Of a DNA stretch of 64,000 nucleotides, positions 49,082 through 59,973 are shown piece by piece (the first letter of the stretch is position 1; every line of letters begins with the position of its first letter). The notes beneath the pieces are model-generated. The model searched no databases, was not told the DNA's origin, and saw only the letters and a program-made list of their open reading frames with translations. Position numbers and translations under genes: made by a program. Source of the stretch: Paracoccus shandongensis (GTDB taxonomy: Bacteria; Pseudomonadota; Alphaproteobacteria; Rhodobacterales; Rhodobacteraceae); NCBI RefSeq assembly GCF_017315735.1, contig NZ_JAFLRK010000001.1, positions 124,001-188,000 of the forward strand. Direction: 5' to 3'.

Positions 49082-50230
49082 TTACGCAGACACGTCGCCC
49101 CCGTCAAGGGCACGTTTGGAAAAATCCTGTCGTTTGCGCGGATGACTGATCCGCCCCCCGCAGCAGGGCGCGGGAACGCCGGTCGTCGTGGGCCCCGAGG
49201 TCGGCCACCCCCGCATGACGCGCGCGGCCAGCCAGCCGAAGGCCTGGGCTTCCAGCATGTCGCCGTCCAGGCCCGCGGCCTCGACCGGCTGCACGGCGCA
49301 GGGCAGCGCCGCAGCCAGCCGCGCCATGATCGCCGGGTTGCGCCGCCCGCCGCCGCAGACCAGCACGGTGGCAGGAACAGAGGGCAGCCAGCGCAAGCCC
49401 GCCGCGACTGCCCCGGCCAAGACGGCGACCAGCGTGGCGGCGGCATCGGCGTCCGCCAGCGGCGCGACGGCGGCGGCCAGGCCCGTGAACTGGTCGCGGT
49501 CCAGCGACTTGGGCGGCGGGCGGTCGAACCAGGGATGCGCCAGGAAATCGGCCACAACGGCGCCGTCCGCCCGGCCCGCCGCCGCCAGCGCGCCGTCCGC
49601 GTCATGGCTGCGCCGCAGCCTGCGCCGCATCAGGTCGTCTATGGGCGCATTGGCGGGTCCGGTGTCGAAAGCCAGGCAGGCCCCCGGCACCTCGGGCGCA
49701 GGGGCCGTGGGATCGACCCAGGTGATGTTGCCGACCCCGCCCAGGTTCAGGAAGGCCACCGGCTGCGCGGACAGCTTGCCCTGCCCCACGGCCCACCCGG
49801 CGCAGGCCCAGTGGAAGAAGGGCGCAAGCGGCGCGCCCTCGCCGCCCCGCCGCACATCTTCGCTGCGGAAATCCCAGACCACGGGCCGGTCCGCTTTCCG
49901 CGCCAGCAACGCGCCGTCGCCCGCCTGGTGCGTGCCCCTGCCCTGCGGATCATGGGCCAGCGTCTGGCCGTGATAGCCGATCAACTCCGCCTCGGGAAAA
50001 TCGGCGGCCATGGCGGCATGGCTGGCAACCGAGATCGCGGCGGCGTCCGCCACCCCCGCCTCGCCCGGCCAGCGGCCAAGCGCACCATGCAGCGCGGCGG
50101 ATTCGTTATCGGAATAGGCGCGAAAGGCGATGCGCCCGAACCCGCCGATCCGCACCCCGTCCGTCTCGATCATTGCCGCGTCCACCCCGTCCATCGAGGT
50201 GCCCGACATCATTCCCAGAACCCGGATCAT
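49082..50230 (-). CDS. anmK: Anhydro-N-acetylmuramic acid kinase AnmK
   Basis: A 382-residue sugar kinase that opens and phosphorylates 1,6-anhydro-MurNAc during cell-wall recycling. It begins [20 protein letters not shown], the diagnostic phosphate-binding signature, and also shows [26 protein letters not shown] and [13 protein letters not shown]. The final 40 residues are diverged. Divergent from tyrS, with a 59-base gap. Downstream are the two tRNA-Asp genes. Confidence 0.95.
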   Translation of the reverse strand: MIRVLGMMSGTSMDGVDAAMIETDGVRIGGFGRIAFRAYSDNESAALHGALGRWPGEAGVADAAAISVASHAAMAADFPEAELIGYHGQTLAHDPQGRGTHQAGDGALLARKADRPVVWDFRSEDVRRGGEGAPLAPFFHWACAGWAVGQGKLSAQPVAFLNLGGVGNITWVDPTAPAPEVPGACLAFDTGPANAPIDDLMRRRLRRSHDADGALAAAGRADGAVVADFLAHPWFDRPPPKSLDRDQFTGLAAAVAPLADADAAATLVAVLAGAVAAGLRWLPSVPATVLVCGGGRRNPAIMARLAAALPCAVQPVEAAGLDGDMLEAQAFGWLAARVMRGWPTSGPTTTGVPAPCCGGRISHPRKRQDFSKRALDGGDVSA

Positions 50231-50289
50231 CGTGCTTTTCCTTCCCTGCCGCAGCCGGTATATCCGCGCCGATCAGAAGGAAAAAGCCG

Positions 50290-51534
50290 ATGACCTTTCA
50301 GCCCAAGTCCGATTTCCTGCGCGTGATGACCGAACGCGGCTATGTCGCCGACTGCACGGATTACGCGGCCCTGGACCAGGCGCTGCTGGACGGGCCGGTC
50401 ACGGCCTATATCGGCTATGACGCGACGGCGGCGTCCCTGCATGTGGGGCACCTGCTGAACATCATGATGCTGCGCTGGTTCCAGAAGACCGGCAACCGGC
50501 CGATCACGCTGATGGGCGGGGGCACCACCAAGGTGGGCGACCCCAGTTTCCGCAGCGAGGAACGCCCGCTGCTGGACGAGGCCGCGATTCAGTCCAACAT
50601 CGACGGGATGGCCCAGGTCTTCGCGCGGTATCTGGATTACGGCGAAGGCCGGGCCACCATGCTGAACAACGCCGAATGGCTGGACGGGCTGAACTACCTG
50701 GAGTTCCTGCGCGACATCGGGCGGCATTTCAGCGTCAACCGGATGCTGTCCTTCGAAGCGGTGAAGTCCCGGCTGGACCGCGAACAATCGCTGTCCTTCC
50801 TGGAATTCAACTACATGATCCTGCAAGCCTATGACTTCCTGGAACTGCACCGCCGCTATGGCTGCCGGTTGCAGATGGGCGGGTCGGACCAGTGGGGCAA
50901 CATCGTCAACGGCATCGACCTGACCCGGCGCGTGGACGATGCGGTAATCTGGGGCCTGACCTCGCCCCTGCTGACCACCAGCGACGGGCGCAAGATGGGC
51001 AAGTCGGCGGGGGGTGCCGTCTGGCTGAACGGGGCGATGCTGTCGCCCTATGACTTCTGGCAGTTCTGGCGCAACACCACCGACGCCGATGTGGGCCGGT
51101 TCCTGAAGCTCTATACCGAGCTTCCGGTGGATGAATGCGACCGCCTGGGCGCGCTCCAGGGATCCGAGATCAACGGGGCCAAGATCCGCCTGGCAAACGA
51201 GGTCACGACCCTGCTGCACGGCGCCGATGCCGCCGCCAGCGCCGAGGCCACCGCGCGCCAGGTCTTCGAGCAAGGCGGCGCGGGCGGCGATCTGAAGGTC
51301 GCGACCGTCAGCGCCGAAGCCCTGTCGGGCGGGCTGACCGTGGCGCAGCTGCTGGTCCAGGCCGGCATCACCGCCTCGGGGAAAGAGGCCAAGCGCCTGA
51401 TCGCCGAAGGCGGGCTGCGGTTGAACAACGAGGCCGTGTCGGATCCGCAGATGGCCGTCGATGCCGCGCTGATCGGGGACGGGCTGAAGGTGTCGGTCGG
51501 CAAGAAAAAGCACCGCATGGTGCAGGTGGGCTGA
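50290..51534 (+). CDS. tyrS: Tyrosine-tRNA ligase
   Basis: A 414-residue class I synthetase. The HIGH equivalent is [10 protein letters not shown] (residues ~48-57), the tyrosine pocket has [14 protein letters not shown], and the KMSKS loop is [10 protein letters not shown]; residues 345-414 form the S4-like RNA-binding domain ([17 protein letters not shown]). The ATG follows AAGGA and gives [10 protein letters not shown]; a longer frame starting in anmK is rejected. The PhaR-like sites for the next gene start six bases after its stop. Confidence 0.97.
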   Translation: MTFQPKSDFLRVMTERGYVADCTDYAALDQALLDGPVTAYIGYDATAASLHVGHLLNIMMLRWFQKTGNRPITLMGGGTTKVGDPSFRSEERPLLDEAAIQSNIDGMAQVFARYLDYGEGRATMLNNAEWLDGLNYLEFLRDIGRHFSVNRMLSFEAVKSRLDREQSLSFLEFNYMILQAYDFLELHRRYGCRLQMGGSDQWGNIVNGIDLTRRVDDAVIWGLTSPLLTTSDGRKMGKSAGGAVWLNGAMLSPYDFWQFWRNTTDADVGRFLKLYTELPVDECDRLGALQGSEINGAKIRLANEVTTLLHGADAAASAEATARQVFEQGGAGGDLKVATVSAEALSGGLTVAQLLVQAGITASGKEAKRLIAEGGLRLNNEAVSDPQMAVDAALIGDGLKVSVGKKKHRMVQVG

Positions 51535-51540
51535 TGCGCC

Positions 51541-51584
51541 TGCTGCATGGCAGCATTGCAAGGCAAGTTGACGCTGCGTCGCAG
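51541..51584. promoter_or_regulatory. Two PhaR-type operators (CTGC-N3-GCAG), copy B
   Basis: CTGC-ATG-GCAG (51543-51553) and CTGC-GTC-GCAG (51574-51584) are spaced 31 bases centre to centre, close to three helical turns. The second directly follows a TTGACG -35 hexamer (51568-51573). The first, with its flanks, is identical over 23 bases to the site upstream of the DUF1127 gene (3455-3477). The pattern fits the published CTGC-N3/4-GCAG target of the PHB-responsive repressor PhaR. Confidence 0.62.
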
Positions 51585-51655
51585 CAATGGACTCAGGCAC
51601 ATGCCGCCCCTATCTGTCATTCCGGGAGGACCACTCCGACCCGGAAGACAGGACA

Positions 51656-51796
51656 ATGGCACAGAACACCGCACAACCCCTCAGCCTTTCCGCCCGCAAG
51701 TTGCAGGCCCAGGCCGACGCCGTGCTGGATCAGATGTTCGGCTACTTCACCCGTGAAGAAGCCCCGCGCGAAGCCGAAACGCGCCGCGCCGCCTGA
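51656..51796 (+). CDS. 46-residue protein behind PhaR-like operators
   Basis: A 46-residue protein, MAQNTAQPLSLSARKLQAQA at the start and an amphipathic helix with DAVLDQMFGYFTREEAP, then a charged tail. It has no membrane helix or known domain; the helix looks able to lie on a surface. The start ATG has GGAAG eight bases upstream; an in-frame ATG at 51587 would overlap the second operator. Two PhaR-type sites precede it and a hairpin terminator follows, so it is a single-gene unit. A PHB-granule role is a guess from the operators only. Confidence 0.6.
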   Translation: MAQNTAQPLSLSARKLQAQADAVLDQMFGYFTREEAPREAETRRAA

Positions 51797-51822
51797 TCGC
51801 GACAGACCAGCACAGGATTTCC

Positions 51823-51840
51823 GGGGGCGTTCGCGCCCCC
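51823..51840 (+). terminator. Terminator hairpin after the 46-residue gene
   Basis: A perfect seven-base stem GGGGGCG-ttcg-CGCCCCC is capped by a UUCG-type tetraloop, 26 bases after the stop; only TT follows. It lies in a convergent gap with the SPOR gene. Confidence 0.6.
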
Positions 51841-51856
51841 TTCGCATGTCCGGACC

Positions 51857-52846
51857 TCAGCGCGCCACCGCCCGGGGATAGCCGTTCGCCCGCAACCGCG
51901 TCAGCGCCGCCACCAGGGCCTGCCGATCCGCGAAGGGCCCGGCCAGGACGGCTTTCACTGCTTTGTCCCCTGAACGCTCGTGCCTCTGGGCGGTTCGGTA
52001 TCCCATTCCCGACAAGCGCCGCAGGGCCGAAACGGCATTCGCTTCGTCGGCATAGGTGCCGATCTGGACGTAGCGTGCATGGGCCGGGATCATCTCGACC
52101 CCTGCCGGGACAGCGGGCCGCACGGGTTCGGGGCGGCGCGCCACCGCCCGGGAGGGTTTGGCAGGCGCGTCCCCTTGCGACTTGGCCGCAGGCGCCGCAA
52201 CCTTGCGGGACAGCTTGGCGGGGCGTTCGGCGGGCGCCGGGACCGGAGCAACCTTGGGCTGAACGGAAGCCGTCGTGATGGCAGGTTCCAGATCGGGGGC
52301 CGTCATTCCGGGGCACAGGCCCTGCGTGACATCCCCGCCGAGGATCGGCGTGGCCCCTTCCGCCGGGCGATAGCCCAAGCGCGCGCAAAGCCCGTCCGGC
52401 GCGCGGCCCGTCATGGCGCTGCGAAGCCGGGCGTCCAGGTCGACCTGCTGGGCCAGCGTCGTGTCCAGTTGTGCCTGCCCGGGATCGGGCGCGGCATCCG
52501 CCAGCGGCGGCGCGGCCGGATTTGCCAGCAGGTCGCCGGACCGCAAGCCTTCGGCCAGAATCGCCGTCAGAACCTCCTCGGGCGAGGGCGGATCGGCGGG
52601 CGCCCCTGCCGTCTCGGCTGGCTGGCTGGGGGGAAAGCCGCAGATCGGCGCGCCCTGCTTATCGAGGCGCGGCTTCCAGTCCGCACCGTCACGGACAAAG
52701 ACGCAGCCCGTGCGGTCGATATATTGCGCGCCCGGATAGTCCCCGGGCGGGGGCGGCTCGGGCGCGGCCAGAACCCGCCCCGGCAGCCAAAGCACCAGCA
52801 CCATCCAACCCAAGACCCGCATCAGCCACCCGCGATTCGACTTCAT
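51857..52846 (-). CDS. SPOR-domain exported protein
   Basis: A 329-residue exported protein: signal peptide (LMRVLGWMVLVLWLPGRVLA, cleaved after AxA), an acidic/Pro-Ala-rich central region with cysteines in a GCVFVRDGADWKP and a QGAPICGFP context, a lysine-rich linker, and a C-terminal SPOR domain (ARYVQIGTYADEANAVSALR then LRANGYPRA) that binds denuded peptidoglycan at division sites. A role in cell-wall or septum biology is inferred. It stands alone between the 46-residue gene and upp. Confidence 0.8.
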   Translation of the reverse strand: MKSNRGWLMRVLGWMVLVLWLPGRVLAAPEPPPPGDYPGAQYIDRTGCVFVRDGADWKPRLDKQGAPICGFPPSQPAETAGAPADPPSPEEVLTAILAEGLRSGDLLANPAAPPLADAAPDPGQAQLDTTLAQQVDLDARLRSAMTGRAPDGLCARLGYRPAEGATPILGGDVTQGLCPGMTAPDLEPAITTASVQPKVAPVPAPAERPAKLSRKVAAPAAKSQGDAPAKPSRAVARRPEPVRPAVPAGVEMIPAHARYVQIGTYADEANAVSALRRLSGMGYRTAQRHERSGDKAVKAVLAGPFADRQALVAALTRLRANGYPRAVAR

Positions 52847-52888
52847 GCCCCAGCAATAGGGGGAAAGCCTGAACCCCGGGTTAACGGG

Positions 52889-53521
52889 CTATTTCGTCCC
52901 GAACATCCGGTCGCCCGCATCGCCCAGGCCGGGCACGATATAGCCGTGGTCGTCCAGCCGTTCGTCCAGTGAGGCCGTGAAGATCGGCACGTCGGGATGG
53001 GCCTGCCGCATCCGTTCCACCCCTTCCGGCGCGGCCAGCAGGCACAGGAAGCGCAGGTTCGTGGCCCCGCGCGCCTTCAGCATGTCGATGGCGGCGACCG
53101 AGGAGTTGCCGGTCGCTAGCATCGGATCGACGACGATGGTCAGGCGCGCGTCCAGTTCCTTGGGAACCTTGCAGTAATATTCCACCGGCATCAGCGTCTC
53201 GGGGTCGCGGTAAAGGCCCACGAAGCCCACGCGGGCGCCGGGGATCATCTCCAGAATGCCGTCCAGCAGCCCGTTCCCCGCCCGCAGGATCGAGATCAGG
53301 GCGAGCTTTTTCCCCTCCAGCGTAGGCGCGTCCATCTCGCACAGGGGGGTTTCGATGCGGGTGGTGGTCAGTTCCAGTTCGCGCGTGACCTCATAGGCCA
53401 GAAGCAGGCTGATTTCCCGCAACAGGCGGCGGAAGCCTGCGGTGGACACGTCCTTCTGGCGCATGATCGTCAGCTTGTGCTGGACAAGCGGGTGGTCGAT
53501 GACGGTCAGGTGCTGGCTCAC
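52889..53521 (-). CDS. upp: Uracil phosphoribosyltransferase
   Basis: A 210-residue salvage enzyme that makes UMP from uracil and PRPP. It shows [40 protein letters not shown], the PRPP loop [18 protein letters not shown] and the C-terminal [17 protein letters not shown]. The start is a GTG with AGGAG five bases upstream, and the GTGA overlaps the add stop. Last gene of the nucleoside-salvage operon. Confidence 0.96.
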   Translation of the reverse strand: MSQHLTVIDHPLVQHKLTIMRQKDVSTAGFRRLLREISLLLAYEVTRELELTTTRIETPLCEMDAPTLEGKKLALISILRAGNGLLDGILEMIPGARVGFVGLYRDPETLMPVEYYCKVPKELDARLTIVVDPMLATGNSSVAAIDMLKARGATNLRFLCLLAAPEGVERMRQAHPDVPIFTASLDERLDDHGYIVPGLGDAGDRMFGTK

Positions 53522-54477
53522 GGGAACTCCTTCAAAAGCCTGTCGCGGGTCGCTTGGTCGCAGAAGGCAGCCTCGGCGGCCCAGCGGTTGATCTGCGCGA
53601 GTTCCGTATCGCCCCAACCGAAGGCATCGGCAAGCCGGTCGTATTCGTGACGCATCGTCGTGCGGAAGAAGGGCGGGTCGTCGGTGGACACGGTGACGCG
53701 CACCCCGGCATCGGCAAGCCGCGCGACGGGATGGGCGGGCCAGCCGGGATAGACGCCAAGCGCGACGTTCGATCCGGGGCAGACTTCCAGCGTGACGCCC
53801 TTGTCGGCCAGGTCGCGGACCAGGGCCGCGTCCTCGATGGCGCGGACGCCGTGGCCGATGCGGGTGCAGCCAAGCGACAAGGCGTCGCGGATGCTGTCCG
53901 GGCCGCCCCATTCGCCCGCGTGGCAGGTCAGGCCAAGGCCCGCTTCGTTGGCGCAGTCGAAGGACCAGGCGTAGTCGGTCGCGCGTCCCACGGCCTCGGC
54001 CCCGCCCATGCCGAAGCCCGTGACCCAATCCCCCGCCGTTTCCGCCGCGCAGATCGCGGTCTTGCGGGCGCGGTCGGGGCCGAAATGGCGGATGATGGTC
54101 AGGATCGCGCGGCTGTCGATGCCCTGGGCGCGGGCCTTGTCGGCGACCTCGATCATGGCGGCCAGATAGTCGCGCCAGGCGGACAGATCCGCGCCGCCGC
54201 AGAACTCGGGCGAGACGAACAGTTCCGTGTAGATCACGCCCTGCTCGGCGGATCGTTCCAGCACCTCGGCCAGCAGGCGGGCGTAATCCTGCGGGGTTTG
54301 CAACACGCTGGTCGCGGCCTCGTAGCAGCGCAGGAAGCCGTCGAAGCCGTCATAGGCATAGTGGCCGCGTTCGTCGAAGACGCCGGTCAGGTCGGCGTGC
54401 TTTTCCTGGGCCAGGCCCCGGATGAAGGCGGGGGGTGCCGCGCCTTCCAGATGCAGGTGCAGTTCGATCTTCTTCAC
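53518..54477 (-). CDS. add: Adenosine deaminase
   Basis: A 319-residue zinc hydrolase converting adenosine and deoxyadenosine to inosine forms. Metal and catalytic residues appear in [11 protein letters not shown] (HxH), [25 protein letters not shown] and [13 protein letters not shown]. The start is a GTG in a GTGA overlap with deoB, preceded by GGAAGG. Its place in a deo operon supports nucleoside breakdown; some family members act on aminodeoxyfutalosine or adenine, but the operon argues for adenosine. Confidence 0.92.
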   Translation of the reverse strand: MKKIELHLHLEGAAPPAFIRGLAQEKHADLTGVFDERGHYAYDGFDGFLRCYEAATSVLQTPQDYARLLAEVLERSAEQGVIYTELFVSPEFCGGADLSAWRDYLAAMIEVADKARAQGIDSRAILTIIRHFGPDRARKTAICAAETAGDWVTGFGMGGAEAVGRATDYAWSFDCANEAGLGLTCHAGEWGGPDSIRDALSLGCTRIGHGVRAIEDAALVRDLADKGVTLEVCPGSNVALGVYPGWPAHPVARLADAGVRVTVSTDDPPFFRTTMRHEYDRLADAFGWGDTELAQINRWAAEAAFCDQATRDRLLKEFP

Positions 54478-55661
54478 AGGAACGACCTTCCATGATCGGG
54501 CGCGGGCAGGCCCAGATGCACCAGGACCGAGGCGCCGATGTCGCTGAAGCCCACCAGACCGATCTCTCGCAGACCGAGGCCATGGCCCAGGACCGCCACC
54601 CGTTCGCGGGTGTGGTCGGTGCCGTGCCAGGACGGGTCGTTGCCGTGGTCGGCGGTGAAGATCGCCAGGTCGCCCGGGCGCAGCGTGACGAGGAACCGGC
54701 CGGCCACCCCGTCGAACCATTCCAGTTGCGCGGCATAGCCGGGGATGTCGCGGCGGTGGCCGAAATTCGTATCGAATTCGACGAAATTGGCGAAGGTCAG
54801 GCTGCCGGGTTCGGCATCCTTGCCAAGGCGGACCAAGTGGTCGGCCAGGTCGGCGTCGGACTTGCCCTTGTGCAGGTGGGTGATGCCGCGATGGCTGAAG
54901 ATGTCGCCGATCTTGCCGATGGCATGGGTCACGCGGCCCGCGCCTTGCGCGATGTCCAAGATCGTGCGGCCCGGGGGCGCGATGGCGAAATCGCGGCGGT
55001 TGCCGGTGCGGCGGAATTCGCCCGGAGCCTCGCCCACGAAGGGGCGCGCGATCACGCGGCCCACGCGCATGGCGTGCAGGGTGGGGGCCAGCGATTCGCA
55101 CAAGCCGATCAGCCGGTCCAGGCCGAAATGCTCCTCGTGTGCTGCGATCTGCAACACGCTGTCCACCGAGGTATAGCAGATCGGCCAGCCGCTGCGGATA
55201 TGGTCGGCCCCGAAATCCTCGATCACCTGCGTGCCCGAGGCGTGGCAATTCGCCAGGATCCCCTTGGTCCCCGCCAGGTCGCAGATGCGGGCCGTCACCT
55301 CGGGCGGAAAGGCCGGGATGGTGTCAGGGAAATAGTGCCAATCCCAGGGCACCGGCACGCCCGCGATTTCCCAATGGCCCGAAGGCGTGTCCTTGCCTTT
55401 CGAGATTTCCGTGGCCGCCCCCCACAGCCCCTGCGGCGGCACCATCAGCCCGGGCGCGTCCTGCCCGGAGGCAAGGCGCACCGCCGCCCCCAGGCCAAGC
55501 CCGGCAAGGTTCGGCATGTGCAGCGGTCGGGCCTGCGCGATATGGGCAACGGTATTCGCGCCGGTATCGGGCCGGTCGCCGTTGAAGAACGCATCCGCAT
55601 CGGGCGCGCCGCCGATGCCCACGCTGTCCATCACGATCAGGAAGGCGCGCCGATCCGTCAC
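54474..55661 (-). CDS. deoB: Phosphopentomutase DeoB
   Basis: A 395-residue manganese enzyme of the alkaline-phosphatase superfamily that interconverts (deoxy)ribose 1- and 5-phosphate. It reads AFLIVMDSVGIGGAPDADAF at the N-terminus (metal site and phospho-acceptor), GDTGANTV-like GAN motif, NGDRPDTGANTVAH, and ends with FTADHGNDPSWHGTDHTRE. The start is a GTG overlapping the deoA stop (GTGA). Confidence 0.95.
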   Translation of the reverse strand: MTDRRAFLIVMDSVGIGGAPDADAFFNGDRPDTGANTVAHIAQARPLHMPNLAGLGLGAAVRLASGQDAPGLMVPPQGLWGAATEISKGKDTPSGHWEIAGVPVPWDWHYFPDTIPAFPPEVTARICDLAGTKGILANCHASGTQVIEDFGADHIRSGWPICYTSVDSVLQIAAHEEHFGLDRLIGLCESLAPTLHAMRVGRVIARPFVGEAPGEFRRTGNRRDFAIAPPGRTILDIAQGAGRVTHAIGKIGDIFSHRGITHLHKGKSDADLADHLVRLGKDAEPGSLTFANFVEFDTNFGHRRDIPGYAAQLEWFDGVAGRFLVTLRPGDLAIFTADHGNDPSWHGTDHTRERVAVLGHGLGLREIGLVGFSDIGASVLVHLGLPAPDHGRSFL

Positions 55662-56941
55662 GGCGCGATCCTTTCGCGGACCAGGGGGCCGGGCGCGCCA
55701 CCCTCGCCCAGGCGATAGGCGGCGTGGACTGCGGCAATGGCGACCTCGGCCGCGGTGTCGTCAGCGGCGTGGACCAGGGCCAGGGGGCGGCCGGGGCCGA
55801 CCTCCTCACCCAGTTTCGCCAGCATGGACAGGCCCACGCGGGGGTCGATGGCCTCGCCCGCGCGGACGCGGCCGCCGCCCAAGGCCACGACGGCATGGCC
55901 AAGCGCGGTCACGTCGATCTGCGCCACGCGGCCTTCGGGCGCGGGAATGGGGCGGATGACCGGGGCAGGCGCCAGGTGCGCGTCGGGACGGTCCAGCAGA
56001 TCGGCGGGGCCGCCCTGGGCCGCGATCATGCGGCCAAAGACCTCAGCCGCCGCGCCCGAATCCAGCAGGTCGGCCAGGTTGTCATCCCCCTGCCCGACAA
56101 GCCGCAGCACCTCGGACGCGAGCGCCAGCGTCAGGTCGCGCAGGGCGCCGGGTTCGCCGCGCAGGACACGGATCGACTCGGCCACCTCCAACGCGTTCCC
56201 GGCGCTGCGGGCCAAGGGCTGGTCCATGTCGGTGATCAGGGCCGAAGTCCTGCACCCCGCGCCATTCGCCGTTTCCACCAGGGCCTGCGCCAGGCGTTGG
56301 GACGATTCCGCCTTGCGCAGGAAGGCCCCCGACCCGGCCTTCACGTCCAGCACCAGCGCCTGCAACCCCGCCGCCAGCTTCTTGGACAGGATGGACGCCG
56401 TGATCAGGTCGATGGATTCCACCGTCGCCGATTCGTCGCGGATCGCATACAGCCTGCGGTCGGCGGGCGCGAAATCGCCGCTGGCCGCGACGATGGCGCA
56501 GCCCACGGTGCGGGTGATGCGGCGGAAATCATCCTCGGACTGGTCGCAGCGGTATCCGGGGATCGCCTCCAGCTTGTCCAGCGTGCCGCCGGTATGGCCC
56601 AGGCCACGGCCCGAGATCATCGGCACGAACATCCCCTTTGCTGCCAGCAGAGGGGCCAGCACCAGGCTGACCGCATCGCCGATGCCACCCGTGGAATGCT
56701 TGTCCACCACCGGCCCCGGCAGATCCCAGTGCAGCACATGGCCCGAATCGCGCATGGCCCGCGTCAGCGCCACGCGGCCCGGGGTGCCGATGCCCTTGAC
56801 CAGCACCGCCATGGCAAAGGCCCCCGCCTGCGCGTCGCTGATCGACCCGTCGGCCAGGCCCTGCGCGATCAGCGCGGCGCCCGGGCCGTCCAGGCCGCGG
56901 CCGTCGCGGAGCGCCGCGATGACAGGGCGCGGGTCGGTCAT
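55658..56941 (-). CDS. deoA: Thymidine phosphorylase DeoA
   Basis: A 427-residue pyrimidine-nucleoside phosphorylase that splits thymidine with phosphate. The glycosyltransferase-family signature is SGRGLGHTGGTLDKLEAIPG (residues ~107-126), with GAFAMAVLVKGI at the N-terminal helical domain and LDVKAGSGAFL in the phosphate region. It overlaps the cdd stop by ATGA and the deoB start by GTGA. Confidence 0.95.
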   Translation of the reverse strand: MTDPRPVIAALRDGRGLDGPGAALIAQGLADGSISDAQAGAFAMAVLVKGIGTPGRVALTRAMRDSGHVLHWDLPGPVVDKHSTGGIGDAVSLVLAPLLAAKGMFVPMISGRGLGHTGGTLDKLEAIPGYRCDQSEDDFRRITRTVGCAIVAASGDFAPADRRLYAIRDESATVESIDLITASILSKKLAAGLQALVLDVKAGSGAFLRKAESSQRLAQALVETANGAGCRTSALITDMDQPLARSAGNALEVAESIRVLRGEPGALRDLTLALASEVLRLVGQGDDNLADLLDSGAAAEVFGRMIAAQGGPADLLDRPDAHLAPAPVIRPIPAPEGRVAQIDVTALGHAVVALGGGRVRAGEAIDPRVGLSMLAKLGEEVGPGRPLALVHAADDTAAEVAIAAVHAAYRLGEGGAPGPLVRERIAP

Positions 56942-57333
56942 TCCGCCTTGGCCATGTGCCCGGCGTCGAACCGGCCCGGCAGCAACTCGCCCACCGTGGT
57001 GGCCAGCGTCGCGCCGTCGATGGTCGCCAGCAGCACGGGGGTATGCCCGTTGCCGAATTCCGCCAGCTTCTGACGGCAGCCGCCGCAGGGGGGCACGGGG
57101 GACGGGCTGTCGGCGATCACCGCGACCTCGATCAGTTCCGTCTCGCCCGCCGCGACCATGGCGGCGATGGCCCCGGCCTCGGCGCAGGTCCCTTCGGGAT
57201 AGGCCACGTTTTCCACGTTGCAGCCGCGATAGACGGCCCCCGAGGCGCCCCGGATGGCCGCGCCCACCTTGAACCGGGAATAGGGCACATAGGCCATTTC
57301 GCGCACCTCGCGGGCGGCATCCAGCAGCGACAT
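56938..57333 (-). CDS. cdd: Cytidine deaminase
   Basis: A 131-residue tetrameric zinc deaminase converting cytidine and deoxycytidine to uridine forms. The ligands are in NVAYPEGTCAEAGAIAAMVA (C and catalytic E) and PPCGGCRQKLAEF. First gene of the five-gene salvage operon; the promoter must lie in the 125-base gap shared with maeB. Each later gene overlaps its predecessor by four bases. Confidence 0.96.
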   Translation of the reverse strand: MSLLDAAREVREMAYVPYSRFKVGAAIRGASGAVYRGCNVENVAYPEGTCAEAGAIAAMVAAGETELIEVAVIADSPSPVPPCGGCRQKLAEFGNGHTPVLLATIDGATLATTVGELLPGRFDAGHMAKAE

Positions 57334-57458
57334 CCGCTTCTCCTGTAATCGTTGCGACAGTTTCGCGCAGCGGTGCCGCTAACGCAAGCCGAAGGCTTCT
57401 GTTCCCCGGCCGGGAAATGGTTTAACGCTCAACCAATTCGCAGACCGAGGGGGCAGAC

Positions 57459-59738
<2,280 letters not shown>

Positions 59739-59746
59739 TCCTCCAC

Positions 59747-59777
59747 GCCGGGCGATTCGCTTCAAGGACCGCCCGGC
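59747..59777 (+). terminator. Possible terminator hairpin after maeB
   Basis: A perfect eight-base stem GCCGGGCG / CGCCCGGC with a 15-base loop lies eight bases after the maeB stop. There is no T-run, so its activity is uncertain; it does separate maeB from the prpE promoter region. Confidence 0.4.
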
Positions 59778-59799
59778 ACGCTGCACCTGCATTGCCGCA

Positions 59800-59855
59800 T
59801 TTGCAAACTACGTGGCCCCGCATGGACTGGTTTGCAGGTTTTTCCGGTTTGCAAA
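59800..59855. promoter_or_regulatory. RamB/ScfR-type boxes (TTTGCAAA) upstream of prpE
   Basis: TTTGCAAA occurs at 59800-59807 and 59848-59855, with a 6/8 version TTTGCAGG at 59831-59838. TTTGCAAA is the core bound by RamB of Corynebacterium and by the related short-chain-acyl-CoA regulators (ScfR/PccR) of Rhodobacter that control propionyl-CoA assimilation. The next gene is propionyl-CoA synthetase. The rest of the gap (59856-59973) contains a TATATT and a GTTGCGCAAAG palindrome but no clear -35/-10 pair. Confidence 0.5.
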
Positions 59856-59973
59856 CGCTTCCGGCCCATATCTGCTATATTTTGCCACATGCCTCTTACC
59901 TGCCCCGCTAACATTGTTGCGCAAAGCCTCGCCGCTTGCGTAACACATGCGGCAGGAGTGAGGAGATACCGCC

